The translations under genes and the position numbers were made by a program. A stretch of DNA of 64,000 nucleotides from Acidovorax soli (GTDB lineage: Bacteria; Pseudomonadota; Gammaproteobacteria; Burkholderiales; Burkholderiaceae_C), in contig NZ_JACHLK010000018.1 of assembly GCF_014207955.1 (NCBI RefSeq), forward strand, positions 54,851 to 118,850. Direction: 5' to 3'. Positions 25,186-33,785 of the stretch are shown in pieces; the first letter of the stretch is position 1; each line of letters opens with the position of its first letter. The notes beneath the pieces are model-generated. The model saw only the letters and a program-made list of their open reading frames with translations, was not told the DNA's origin and did no database searches.

Positions 25186-27641
25186 CACACGGCCTCCAGC
25201 GCGGCGGGCGCAAGGCCTTGCCCAGGGGCCTGGGCACGCCCCGGTGCCCGCAGCTTCTCGCCCGGCAGGCGGGCCAGGCGCGAGGCGTTGAGCACCACCA
25301 GCAGCGAACTGGCCGCCATGCCCAGGCCGGCGAGCCAGGCCGGCATGTACCCGAGCACCGCCAGCGGCACGCACAGCGCGTTGTAGAGCGCGGCCCACCA
25401 CAGGTTCTGGCGCACCACGCGCAGCGTCCGGCGGGCCAGCAGCAGGGCCTCGGGCACCAGCGCCAGGCTGGCGCCCAGCACCACGAAGTCGGCCTGCGCG
25501 CGCGCCAGCGGCACGGCGCAGCCAAAGGCAAAGGACACATGGGCACCCGCGAGCACCGGCCCGTCGTTGAGCCCATCGCCCACCATGGCCACGTGGCGCC
25601 CCGCGGACTGCAGCATCTGCAGCGCGGCCAGCTTGCCGCCCGGCGTGCAGTCACCCTGGGCCTGCGCGATGCCGGCCTGTGCGGCCACGCGCCGCACCGA
25701 CGCCATGCGGTCGCCCGAGAGCACGTGCACGGCCACGCCTTCGTGCTGCAGGGCCTGCACCACGGCGTGCGCTTCGGGCCGCAACTGCTCTGCCAGGGTG
25801 AAGCGCGCCAGTTCCACCGCCGTACCCTGCCCATCCACCTCTTCGGACAGCACCACCTGCAGGAGGGCGTCGCCATGGGCGCCCTCCTCCCCTGCACCCA
25901 CGCCCGCATGGCGCGCAGAGCCCAGGCGCAGCCGGCGCGGGGCAGCGGCGCCCTGGCCATCGGTCACGGTGGCGGTCAAGCCCCTGCCGGCCTCTTCGAC
26001 CACCTGCGTGGCCACCCACCGCCCCGCATCTGCAGGTGCGGCCGCGCACAGTGCGCGCGATGCCGGGTGCACCGACTGGCGCGCCAGCGCGGCGGCCAGC
26101 GCCAGCGCATCGCCGTGCGCCAGGCCGGCAATGGATGTGTGCACGGTTTGCAGGGCCATGCCGTCGCGCGTGAGCGTGCCGGTCTTGTCGAAGACGATGG
26201 TGTCCACCGCGGCCAGCGCTTCAAGCCCCTGCAGGTTGCGCACCAGCAGGCCGTGGCGCGCCAGCGTGCCTGCGGCGGTGAGCATGGCCACCGGCGTGGC
26301 CAGCGACAGCGCGCACGGGCAGGTGACGATGAGCACGGCCACCGCCACCATGAGCGCATGGCCCGGGTCGCTGGGCCACCAGTACGCGGCGGCCAACACA
26401 GCAGCGAGCAGCACGGCGATGAGAAAGGGACGCGCCACGCGGTCGGCCAGTTGCGCCAGGCGCGGCTTCTGCAGCGAGGCACTTTCCATCAGCGCAACGA
26501 TCTGCGCAAAGCGCGTGGCGCTGCCCACACGCTCCACGCACACCTGCACCGCTGCCTGCAGGTTGTAGCTGCCGGCCACCACGGCGCTGCCCAGGGGCCG
26601 CGCCACGGGCGTGGACTCGCCCGTGAGAAGGGCCTCGTCGGCCTGGGTGCTGCCCTCGGTGATGCGGCCATCGGCCGGAAAGGCCTCGCCCGGCAGCACG
26701 CGGATGACATCGCCCACGGCCAGGCGGCGCGTGGCCACGCGGGTGAAGGTGGCCCCGTCGGCACCGCGCCGCTCCACGCTGTCGGGCAGGCGGTTCATCA
26801 CCGCCTCGAGCGCACCGGCTGTGCGGTCGCGCAGGCGCAGCTCCAGCCAGCGGCCGGTGAGCAGAAAGAACACGAACATGGTGAGCGAGTCGTAGAACAC
26901 CTCCCTGCCGAAGAGGCCCGCAGGGTCGAAGGTGCCCGCCGTGCTCACGGCAAAGGTGATGGCCATGCCCAGCGCCACGGGCAGGTCCATGCTCACGCGG
27001 CGCAGGCGCACGTCGCGCAGCGCGCTCGCGAAGAAGGGCCCGCAGGCAAAGCACACCACCGGCAAGGTGATGACCCACGAGGCCCAGCGCAACAGGGTCT
27101 CCATCTCCTGCGACAGATCGCCCGGCTGCGCCACGTAGGCGGGCCATGCGTACATCATCACCTGCATCATGCAAAAGCCCGCCACCAGCCAGCGCCACAG
27201 CGCGCGCCGGTTGTCCTGCTGGCGCTGGGTGCGCGCATACGCATCCACGGCCGGCAGCGCCTGGTAGCCCGCGCGGGCCACCGCCGCCATCCAGCCCGAG
27301 GGCAGCACCTGCGCTGGCTGCCACACGATGCGCGCGCGGTGGGTGGTGGCGCTCACATCGGCGGCCAGCACGCCGGGCACGCTGCGCAGCGCGTCTTCGA
27401 TGGTGAGCGCGCAGGCCGCGCAGTGCATGCCCGAAAGCACCACATGCGACTCCCATGCGGGGGCCTCCTGCGGCGTGGCTCCGGCCGGCAATTCCGCTGG
27501 TGCGCCGCTGGGGGCGCAGGGGCGACCAAACGACGCCCACTCCTGCGGATCGTCGAGCAGCGTGGTGGGGTGCTGCGCTTGCAAGGAGTCCACCGGCAAG
27601 CCGGGTACCTCTGCGCAGACGGTGGGTGCGGCATTTGACAT
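25185..27641 (-). CDS. ccoI: Copper-exporting P1B-type ATPase CcoI/FixI
   Basis: CcoI is an inner-membrane P-type ATPase that moves Cu(I) for assembly of cbb3 oxidase. The 818-residue protein has an N-terminal heavy-metal domain with MHCAAC near residue 72, eight expected membrane helices, the transport motif CPC (IVTCPCALSLATP), the phosphorylation site DKTGTLT, and MVGDGLNDGPVL in the ATP-binding domain. A further His/Cys-rich N-terminal extension (about 60 residues) is present. It is coupled to ccoS and has an FNR box 35 bases before its ATG. Confidence 0.96.
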   Translation of the reverse strand: MSNAAPTVCAEVPGLPVDSLQAQHPTTLLDDPQEWASFGRPCAPSGAPAELPAGATPQEAPAWESHVVLSGMHCAACALTIEDALRSVPGVLAADVSATTHRARIVWQPAQVLPSGWMAAVARAGYQALPAVDAYARTQRQQDNRRALWRWLVAGFCMMQVMMYAWPAYVAQPGDLSQEMETLLRWASWVITLPVVCFACGPFFASALRDVRLRRVSMDLPVALGMAITFAVSTAGTFDPAGLFGREVFYDSLTMFVFFLLTGRWLELRLRDRTAGALEAVMNRLPDSVERRGADGATFTRVATRRLAVGDVIRVLPGEAFPADGRITEGSTQADEALLTGESTPVARPLGSAVVAGSYNLQAAVQVCVERVGSATRFAQIVALMESASLQKPRLAQLADRVARPFLIAVLLAAVLAAAYWWPSDPGHALMVAVAVLIVTCPCALSLATPVAMLTAAGTLARHGLLVRNLQGLEALAAVDTIVFDKTGTLTRDGMALQTVHTSIAGLAHGDALALAAALARQSVHPASRALCAAAPADAGRWVATQVVEEAGRGLTATVTDGQGAAAPRRLRLGSARHAGVGAGEEGAHGDALLQVVLSEEVDGQGTAVELARFTLAEQLRPEAHAVVQALQHEGVAVHVLSGDRMASVRRVAAQAGIAQAQGDCTPGGKLAALQMLQSAGRHVAMVGDGLNDGPVLAGAHVSFAFGCAVPLARAQADFVVLGASLALVPEALLLARRTLRVVRQNLWWAALYNALCVPLAVLGYMPAWLAGLGMAASSLLVVLNASRLARLPGEKLRAPGRAQAPGQGLAPAALEAV

Positions 27642-27675
27642 GGCTCAAGCCTATCGCCGCAGCAGGGTCGGCGGG

Positions 27676-27689
27676 TTGACCTGGATCAA
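27676..27689. promoter_or_regulatory. FNR box between ccoI and the universal stress gene
   Basis: TTGAC-CTGG-ATCAA differs from the hemN/fnr site by one spacer base. It lies 35 bases from the ccoI start and 52 bases from the divergent stress-protein start, so both may be Fnr targets. Confidence 0.85.
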
Positions 27690-27740
27690 GGCGAGGAACA
27701 TCATGGTCCGTACGCTTGCGGTATCTACAAGGAGACCACC

Positions 27741-28187
27741 ATGTACTACCAACGCATCCTGATCGCCACCGACGGCTCCACCCTGTCCGAAAAGGCCGTG
27801 GACCATGGGCTGGCACTGGCGGAGCTGTCCGGCGCCACCGCCATCGCGCTCAAGGTGGTGCCGCGCTACCCGCGCAGCTATTTCGAAGGCGGCATGGCCG
27901 TGGAACTGGCCGATGTGAAGCGCATCGAGCAACAGTGGAACGACGCGGCCCAGGCTTTGGTCGATGCCGTGCAGGCGCGGGGCAAGGCGCGCGGCATCAC
28001 GGTGAAGGCCGTGGTGAGCAAGTCCGATCTGGTGGCCGAGGCGATCATCGCTGCGGCCAAGAAGCACAAGGCGGATTTGATCGTGATGGCCTCGCATGGG
28101 CGCAAGGGGGTGAAGCGGATGTTGATGGGGAGTGAGACGCAGCATGTGCTCACCCATTCGCACATTCCTGTTTTAGTGTTGAGGTAG
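27741..28187 (+). CDS. Universal stress protein (UspA family), likely Fnr-controlled
   Basis: This is a 148-residue cytoplasmic UspA-fold protein. It opens with YYQRILIATDGSTLSEKAVD and ends with IVMASHGRKGVKRMLMGSET, the nucleotide-binding loop of ATP-binding Usp proteins, then THSHIPVLVLR. AAGGAG precedes the ATG. It is divergent from ccoI across an FNR box, which suggests induction when oxygen is low. Confidence 0.94.
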   Translation: MYYQRILIATDGSTLSEKAVDHGLALAELSGATAIALKVVPRYPRSYFEGGMAVELADVKRIEQQWNDAAQALVDAVQARGKARGITVKAVVSKSDLVAEAIIAAAKKHKADLIVMASHGRKGVKRMLMGSETQHVLTHSHIPVLVLR

Positions 28188-28240
28188 GTCTTTGCTTCCT
28201 GTTCAGCGCTTGCGACGCATGGTTGCTCCATGCATTGACT

Positions 28241-28960
28241 GAGGACGGGAGCCGGGATGTGCGCCCGGCGGCGCAGTAACTTTCTCTTGGGCCGCCAAGA
28301 GAAAGTCACCAAAGAGAAGGCGGCCCCGCTGCCCGTGTCCCCCTCGCCTGTGGCGAGGGGGCAGCCTGCGATGCTCGGTCCTGGGGTGTGCCGCAGAACT
28401 CGCTGCGTTCTTCGAACTCCGCTCAAACAGCTGCGGCAAGCTAGACAACGATGCGCGTGTCCTTCGGCACGCGCTCACCCCAGGCCCTGCGCTTCTCGGC
28501 ACGGTCAGAAGGGGGTGGATACCGACACGGGCCATTGCTTCGCTCGGCCGCGTGGCCCTTCGCTGCGCTCGGCTCGCCAGAGCGCTCGCCATCTGCGTCG
28601 GCAGCGCGCAGCGCGTAACCGACACCCGGCGCAGCTGCGCAGCAGCAGCCGTCCCTGACCCCGCTCCCACCCCTTCTGGCTGCGCCGAGAAGCGCAGGAG
28701 CTGGGGTGGGTGCATGTGCCGCAGGACACATGCACTTCGTCTTCTGGCTCGTCGATGCTGTTTGACCGGAGCTGCCTCGCAGAGGCAGCGCAGGGAGTTC
28801 ATCGACGCCCACCCCAGATCCGAGCATCGCAGGCTGCCCCCATCGCCCTTCGGGCGATGGGGGACGCAGACTGGGGGCCGCCTTCTCTTTGGTGACTTTC
28901 TCTTGGCGGCCCAAGAGAAAGTTACTGCGCCGCCGGGCGCACATCCCGGCTCCCGCCCTC
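28241..28960. repeat. 720-bp palindromic noncoding element, copy A
   Basis: The element is bounded by 85-bp inverted arms (28241-28325 and 28876-28960) that match at 84 of 85 positions. Each arm carries its own hairpin, such as ACTTTCTCTTGG/CCAAGAGAAAGT at 28279-28290 and 28295-28306. Inside are further nested stems: 28390-28396 with 28431-28437, 28751-28757 with 28800-28806, and 28771-28778 with 28782-28789. GATGCTCGG near 28370 is mirrored by CCGAGCATC near 28820. Short open frames inside are low-complexity by-products of the palindrome. A related copy lies at 63232-63906. It fills the gap between the stress-protein gene and a LysR gene. Confidence 0.85.
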
Positions 28961-29002
28961 AGCAAAGGCACGCGGCAACCAACACCAACGAAACAACAAA
29001 CC

Positions 29003-29989
29003 CTACGGCCTCCGACGACGAGAAGGCGGCTTCACATCCGGCCCCTTGATCAACGGATCCTCCAACACCTTCAACAAACACTCCCTTAACCACCGATGCG
29101 CCGCATCCGCGCTGTACCGCGGATGCCACGCCATCCGCGTCGTATCGCTCTGCAAAGCCAGCGGCAAAGCAAACACCTCCAGCCTGAGCGAGGCCGACAT
29201 CCCCCGCGCCACCCGCTCCGGCACACAGGCCACCAGGTCCGAACGCGCCACCCGCTCCGGCACACAGGCCACCAGGTCCGAACGCGCCGCAGCGATCAAG
29301 GCCGCAAACGCACTGGGCACGCGCAAGGCCACCATGCGCTCCAGACCCAACGCAGCCAGCGCATCGTCCAAGGTGCTCGGCTCCCCAGGCCGCAGCGTCA
29401 CACCCACATGGCGCACGGCGGCCAGGCGTGCGGGGGTCAGCGGCTTGGCGAGCAAGGGATGGCCTGCGCGCGCTGCGCCCACCAGGGGCTGCTGCGACAA
29501 CTCCTGCCACTCCACCTCAGGGTCGCGGCTGCGGAACACGCCCACGTCCAGGTCCACCCGGCCCTCGCGCAAGGCCGCAGGGTCGCTGTGGCTCTCGGCC
29601 AGGAACTGCAGGCTGGCCAGCGGCATCTGCTGCGCGATGGCCTGCGACAGCGCCGCGCCATAGACCACGGCCATGCCCTCGGGCGCGCGCACCACGAAAT
29701 GCCGGCGCACCTGGGCCAGGCCGCCCGGCCCCTCGCCGGGCGACTGCAGCGCCCGGGCCTGGGCCAGCAGCTGGCGCACCGGCTCGGCCAGGGCCAATGC
29801 GCGCGGCGTGGGCACCAGTTGGCGGCCGGCGCGCACCAGGATGGCATCGCCGAACACCTCGCGGATGCGGGCCAGCGCATGGCTCATGGCCGGGGTGGAG
29901 AGGTGCACGCGCTCGGCTGCGGCCGTCACGCTGCCGGTGGCCAGCAAGGCATCGAGCGCGACCAGCAGGTTGAGGTCATAGGTTTTCAT
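29003..29989 (-). CDS. LysR-family regulator with an internal 13-residue duplication
   Basis: This is a 328-residue LysR-type regulator. The helix-turn-helix is GSVTAAAERVHLSTPAMSHA near residue 20; the effector domain follows. Near residues 236-261 the segment RSDLVACVPERVA occurs twice in tandem, from a 39-bp DNA duplication, so the protein is 13 residues longer than expected. The C-terminus is Arg/Pro-rich. It is divergent from an MFS exporter gene, which it probably controls. The ATG at 29989 starts the canonical MKTYDLNLLVALDALL. Confidence 0.9.
   Translation of the reverse strand: MKTYDLNLLVALDALLATGSVTAAAERVHLSTPAMSHALARIREVFGDAILVRAGRQLVPTPRALALAEPVRQLLAQARALQSPGEGPGGLAQVRRHFVVRAPEGMAVVYGAALSQAIAQQMPLASLQFLAESHSDPAALREGRVDLDVGVFRSRDPEVEWQELSQQPLVGAARAGHPLLAKPLTPARLAAVRHVGVTLRPGEPSTLDDALAALGLERMVALRVPSAFAALIAAARSDLVACVPERVARSDLVACVPERVARGMSASLRLEVFALPLALQSDTTRMAWHPRYSADAAHRWLRECLLKVLEDPLIKGPDVKPPSRRRRP
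29205..29282. repeat. 39-bp perfect tandem duplication inside lysR
   Basis: The unit at 29205-29243 is repeated exactly at 29244-29282, and six further bases of a third unit follow. It is in frame and adds 13 codons to the regulator. Perfect identity suggests it is recent. Confidence 0.9.
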
Positions 29990-30004
29990 ACGGTGCAACT
30001 GTAT
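29988..30004. promoter_or_regulatory. LysR-type box candidate in the lysR/MFS gap
   Basis: ATAC-N9-GTAT is a short dyad of the T-N11-A type. It overlaps the lysR start codon and lies about 53 bases upstream of the MFS exporter start. The match is short, so it is tentative. Confidence 0.35.
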
Positions 30005-30056
30005 GTTCAGATCATTGCACTGTACAGAATCAGCACCAGCCGGGACACTGCCGGCC

Positions 30057-31520
30057 ATGACGACGACCACGACTTCGACCACCCCTCCCACCCGCCGCAG
30101 CACTGCGCTCACCATGGCGGCGCTGATGCTCATGCTGGTGCTGGCCGCGCTGGACCAGACCATCCTCTCCACCGCCCTGCCCTCCATTGCGCGCGACCTG
30201 CCGGGCACGCTGCCGCCGGCATGGACCTTCTCGGCCTACCTGCTCGCGGCCACGGTGGTGATCGCGCTGTACGGCCGGCTGGCCGATGTGTACGGCCGCA
30301 AGCCCATGCTGCTGCTGTCCATCGGCCTGTTCCTCGCGGGCTCGCTGGCCTGCGCGCTCAGCCAGAGCATGCTGCAGCTGGTGCTGGCGCGCGCGCTGCA
30401 GGGGGCGGGTGGCGGGGGGCTGATGACGCTGACCATGCTGACCGTGGCCTCCATGTTCCCGCTGCAGGAGCGCGGGCGCTACCAGTCGCTGCTGGGGGCG
30501 GTGTACGGCGTGGCCACCATGTTCGGCCCGCTCACGGGTGGCTGGCTCACCGAGCATCTGTCGTGGCACTGGGCCTTTGGCCTGAACGTGCCCCTGGCAC
30601 TGCTGGCATTTGCCGTGCTCGCCCGAACGCTGCCGCACCAGGCCACCGGGCCGCGCACGCCCATCGACCACCTGGGCGCGCTGCTGCTCACCGGTGCGCT
30701 GTGCAGCGCCCTCTTGATGACGCAGCACGAGCGCCTGCAATTGCCCAGCTGGCTGTCCGCCGCCGTGCTGGGCACGGCCTGCGCGCTGTGCACAGCCGCC
30801 TTTGTGCTGCGCCAGCGCCGGGCTGCGCACCCGCTGGTGCCGCTGTCGCTGTTCAGCCGGCCGGTGTATGCAGCAGCCTCCGCCATCGGCCTGGTCACTG
30901 GGGTGGCGCTGTATGCGGCCGTGGTCTTCATGCCGGCCTACCTGCAGACCGCCCTGCACCTGGGCCCCACCACGGCCGCCTGGCACCTGCTGCCGCTGAT
31001 GGCCGGGGTCACAGGCGCCGCCATTGCCAGCGGGCGCCTGCTGCGTGCCCGCGTGCCGGCCCGCAGCATGGGCATGCTGGCCAGCGCCTTGGTGGTGCTG
31101 GGCTTTGCCGCACTGGCCGCAGGCATGCAGTGGGCGCCAGCCCAGCCGCTGGTGCTGTCGCTGTGCCTGCTGCCGCTGGGCCTGGGCATCGGGGTGCTGT
31201 TTCCCATCATCACCATGGTGTCGCAGCGCGCATCGCCTGCGCAGCTCATGGGCATTGCCACGGCCGTGCCGGTGATGCTGCGCAGCCTGGGCGGCGCCGT
31301 GGGCGTGGCCTTGCTGACCACGCTGTTCGCCGAGATGGTGCACACGCTGGTGGCAGGAAACCCCGCCGCGTTGGCCGAGGCAGGGCCGCATGCGCTGCAG
31401 GCCGTGTGGGGCTGTGCCGCAGCCGTAGCGGTGCTGGGCATGGTGGCGTGCCGCTGGTTGCCGGCAGCGCCCATGGAGCAAATGCAGATGCCACCCGCAG
31501 GTCGCGCCGTGGCGGCGTGA
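30057..31520 (+). CDS. MFS multidrug exporter, DHA2 (14-helix) type
   Basis: This is a 487-residue inner-membrane proton-driven drug exporter. The first helix has LAALDQTILSTALPSIARDL, the classic DHA2/EmrB motif D1. Motif A reads GRLADVYGRKPML. The hydrophobic pattern is consistent with 14 helices. An earlier in-frame start at 30003 is less likely; MTTTTTSTTPPT at 30057 starts shortly before helix 1. It is divergent from the LysR gene. Confidence 0.93.
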   Translation: MTTTTTSTTPPTRRSTALTMAALMLMLVLAALDQTILSTALPSIARDLPGTLPPAWTFSAYLLAATVVIALYGRLADVYGRKPMLLLSIGLFLAGSLACALSQSMLQLVLARALQGAGGGGLMTLTMLTVASMFPLQERGRYQSLLGAVYGVATMFGPLTGGWLTEHLSWHWAFGLNVPLALLAFAVLARTLPHQATGPRTPIDHLGALLLTGALCSALLMTQHERLQLPSWLSAAVLGTACALCTAAFVLRQRRAAHPLVPLSLFSRPVYAAASAIGLVTGVALYAAVVFMPAYLQTALHLGPTTAAWHLLPLMAGVTGAAIASGRLLRARVPARSMGMLASALVVLGFAALAAGMQWAPAQPLVLSLCLLPLGLGIGVLFPIITMVSQRASPAQLMGIATAVPVMLRSLGGAVGVALLTTLFAEMVHTLVAGNPAALAEAGPHALQAVWGCAAAVAVLGMVACRWLPAAPMEQMQMPPAGRAVAA

Positions 31521-31527
31521 GCCAGTA

Positions 31528-32232
31528 TCAGACGGAGCGCATCAGCCCGCCATCGACACGCAGGTTCTGGCCGGCGATGTAAGCCCCGCCTTCCGACGCC
31601 AGGAAGGCGATGGTTGCCGCGATTTCGCTGCTCTTGCCATAGCGCCCCAGGGGCACGGTCTCGCGCCGCGCCTCGGTCTCGGGCAGGCTGTCGATCCAGC
31701 CCGGCAGCACATTGTTCATGCGGATGTTGTCCTTGGCATAGGTGTCGGTGAACAGCTTGGTGAAGGCCGCCAGCCCGGCACGGAACACAGCCGAGGTCGG
31801 GAACATCGCGCTCGGCTCAAAGGCCCAGGCGGTGGAGATGTTGATGATGCTGCCCCCGCCCTGCTTTTGCATGTGGGGTACGACCAAGCGCGTGGGACGG
31901 ATCACATTGAGCAGGTACACGTCCATGCCGGTGTGCCATTGCTCGTCCGTCAGGTCCAGCACCGGGGCGCGCGGGCCATGGCCGGCGCTGTTGACCAAAA
32001 CATCCACCCGGCCCCAGCGCGCCACGGCCTGGTCCACCAGCCGGGCGAGATCGTCCACCGACTGGTTGGAACCCGTCACGCCCAGGCCGCCCAGCTCGGC
32101 GGCCAGCGCCTCGCCCTTGCCCGACGAGGACAGGATGCCCACGCGGTAACCGTCTGCCGCCAGCTTGCGCGCCGCAGCGGCGCCCATGCCGCTGCCACCG
32201 GCGGTGACGAGGGCTACTTTTTCTACTGCCAT
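31528..32232 (-). CDS. Short-chain dehydrogenase-like protein lacking the catalytic Tyr and Lys
   Basis: This is a 234-residue Rossmann-fold SDR. The NAD(P)-binding TAGGSGMGAAAARKL and the VNSAGHG motif (NNAG variant) are present, and the catalytic Ser is in NISTAW. Where YxxxK should stand, the sequence reads TSAVF within FPTSAVFRAGLAAFTK, so the usual Tyr and Lys appear to be replaced. It may bind cofactor without normal dehydrogenase activity, or use other residues. GGAG precedes the ATG. It is convergent with the MFS exporter. Confidence 0.88.
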   Translation of the reverse strand: MAVEKVALVTAGGSGMGAAAARKLAADGYRVGILSSSGKGEALAAELGGLGVTGSNQSVDDLARLVDQAVARWGRVDVLVNSAGHGPRAPVLDLTDEQWHTGMDVYLLNVIRPTRLVVPHMQKQGGGSIINISTAWAFEPSAMFPTSAVFRAGLAAFTKLFTDTYAKDNIRMNNVLPGWIDSLPETEARRETVPLGRYGKSSEIAATIAFLASEGGAYIAGQNLRVDGGLMRSV

Positions 32233-32399
32233 GTTGGGTTCTCCAGAAGGTGCTTGCGGATCGAAAATGTTCCATCAAAGAATAGCACCCGGGACACGCC
32301 GCAGCGTGTAGCGGCCCTGGCATTTGCCTGTAGATCGGCTACACGCTCCGCACCCGCTTGCACGACTGGAGCGCGACGCGGCAGGCAGCTGCCGATGTG

Positions 32400-32792
32400 T
32401 CAGTCCGCCCCCCGGGGCGCCAGCAGGGCCCCGACCAGCGCCTTGCCATACTTGCGGACGGCAAGCGCCGACAGCACCAGCGCCACCAGTTGCTCGCCAA
32501 AGACCAGCACCATGCCCAGGAAGGCAACTTCCAGCCAGGGCGCCACCATGCCAACGATGGAAAACGGCAGGCGCACAAAACCGATGACGGCATAGACCAG
32601 CCCCACCAGGATGGCATAGGACCTGGCACCCGGCGGGTAGCTACGGATGAAGAAGGCCGGCAGCAGCAGTGGCCATGCCAGGTAGATGAGCTGAACGCCC
32701 AGCATGTAGGCCAGAGCCCCCATGTCCGACGCGTGTGCCGCACCGGATGCAAGGCACAGTGCAGCCAGCAGCGCTGGTTTGGTTTTTGCCAT
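32400..32792 (-). CDS. Small exported/membrane protein, function unknown
   Basis: This is a 130-residue protein with a signal-like N-terminus (MAKTKPALLAALCLASGAAHA) and three or four hydrophobic segments (LIYLAWPLLLPAFFI, YAILVGLVYAVIGFV, VAFLGMVLVFGEQLVALVLS). I do not recognise the family. It is alone between two SDR genes on the same strand, with 168 and 124 bases of noncoding DNA on its sides. Confidence 0.75.
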   Translation of the reverse strand: MAKTKPALLAALCLASGAAHASDMGALAYMLGVQLIYLAWPLLLPAFFIRSYPPGARSYAILVGLVYAVIGFVRLPFSIVGMVAPWLEVAFLGMVLVFGEQLVALVLSALAVRKYGKALVGALLAPRGAD

Positions 32793-32916
32793 CTTTTTTG
32801 CCCCCCGTTGTGTCTTTGTTAGCGGGCGGCCTCATCAACCTCTCTCTCCGGCCCGCGGCGCATGGTGCCACAAACGGCCAGAGCACCGAGCCACAGAGAG
32901 CGGTCGCCTGCCGCCC

Positions 32917-33669
32917 TTAGCGTGCCTGCGCGCGGGCCAGCGCCACGGCATCGGCCCCTGCGGGAAAGCGCAGTTGCGCTCCTGCGTCCGTGGCGGCCTG
33001 CCATACGGCCTCGGCCACATCGGTCTCCCGTGTCACGGCACCGATCTGCCCGAGCGACGCGAACACGCTTTGTGCGTAGGGCATGTAGGCCTCGGGAATC
33101 AGGCCCGCCATGCGCTCGCTGCCGTTGGCCGTGAAGCGGGTGGTCGGCGCATAGCCCGGCTGCACCAGCTTCACGCGCACGTTGAAGGCTTCGAGTTCAT
33201 GGGCCAGCGAGGCCGTGAAGCCCTCGATGGCCGTCTTGCTCGCGGTGTACACCGCCACCAGCGGCATGGGCGCCAGCGTGGCGCTGGAAGTGACGTTCAC
33301 GATGGTGCCGGCTCGGCGCGCACGCATCTGGGGCAGCACGGCCTGGGCCATGGCCATCACGCCGAAGGTATTGGTCTCGAACAGTTCGCGCGTGGTCGCC
33401 ATGGGCGTGGCCTCGAAGGCGCCCAGCAGGCCAATGCCGGCATTGTTCACGAGCACATCGATGGGCCCGGCCGCGGCCAGCACGGCGGCAATGCTGTCGG
33501 CGCGCGTCACATCGAGCGGCAGCACGCGCATGCGCTCGCCACCGGGCAGCAGGTCGGCGCGCGGGCTGCGCATGGTGGCCACCACGTTCCAGCCCTGGGC
33601 ATGGAAGTGGCGCGCGGTTTCGAGGCCGTAGCCGGAGGAGCAGCCGGTGATGAGAACGGTGGAGGTCAT
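32917..33669 (-). CDS. Short-chain dehydrogenase/reductase
   Basis: This is a 250-residue classical SDR. The N-terminal TVLITGCSSGYGLETARHF binds the cofactor, VLVNNAGIG is the NNAG motif, and the active site is VTSSATLAPMPLVAVYTASK with intact Tyr and Lys. Wording resembles the retinol-dehydrogenase-like group. AAGGAA precedes the ATG at 33669. It is divergent from the AraC gene (116 bases between), which probably regulates it. Confidence 0.93.
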   Translation of the reverse strand: MTSTVLITGCSSGYGLETARHFHAQGWNVVATMRSPRADLLPGGERMRVLPLDVTRADSIAAVLAAAGPIDVLVNNAGIGLLGAFEATPMATTRELFETNTFGVMAMAQAVLPQMRARRAGTIVNVTSSATLAPMPLVAVYTASKTAIEGFTASLAHELEAFNVRVKLVQPGYAPTTRFTANGSERMAGLIPEAYMPYAQSVFASLGQIGAVTRETDVAEAVWQAATDAGAQLRFPAGADAVALARAQAR

Positions 33670-33785
33670 GGTGGTGGTTTCCTTGAAGAAAAGCAAAGGG
33701 TGGGTTGACAAGGCCTCCACGATAGGGACCAATGACCGGACCATCCACAATGGAAAATCCTGTTTTTGTTTGCAATCGTCCATCC

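Noticed and set aside
24986..25960. N-terminal extension of ccoN through ccoS and ccoI
   Set aside because: The extension is the out-of-frame reading of ccoI/ccoS; ATG 24985 has a good ribosome-binding site and gives the normal CcoN length.
25218..27638. 806-codon open frame on the plus strand opposite ccoI
   Set aside because: Compositional shadow of a GC-rich gene; no domains, and the minus strand is a clear P-type ATPase.
28217..28233. Hairpin GCATGG-TTGCT-CCATGC after the stress-protein gene as terminator
   Set aside because: The stem is short and no T-run follows, so termination is not supported.
28257..28971. Several open frames inside palindromic element A
   Set aside because: They run on both strands of an inverted repeat, have Arg/Ala/Ser-rich low-complexity products, and their ends follow the stems rather than genes.
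29205..29282. Possible CRISPR or minisatellite
   Set aside because: Only two adjacent units with no spacers, lying in frame inside a gene.
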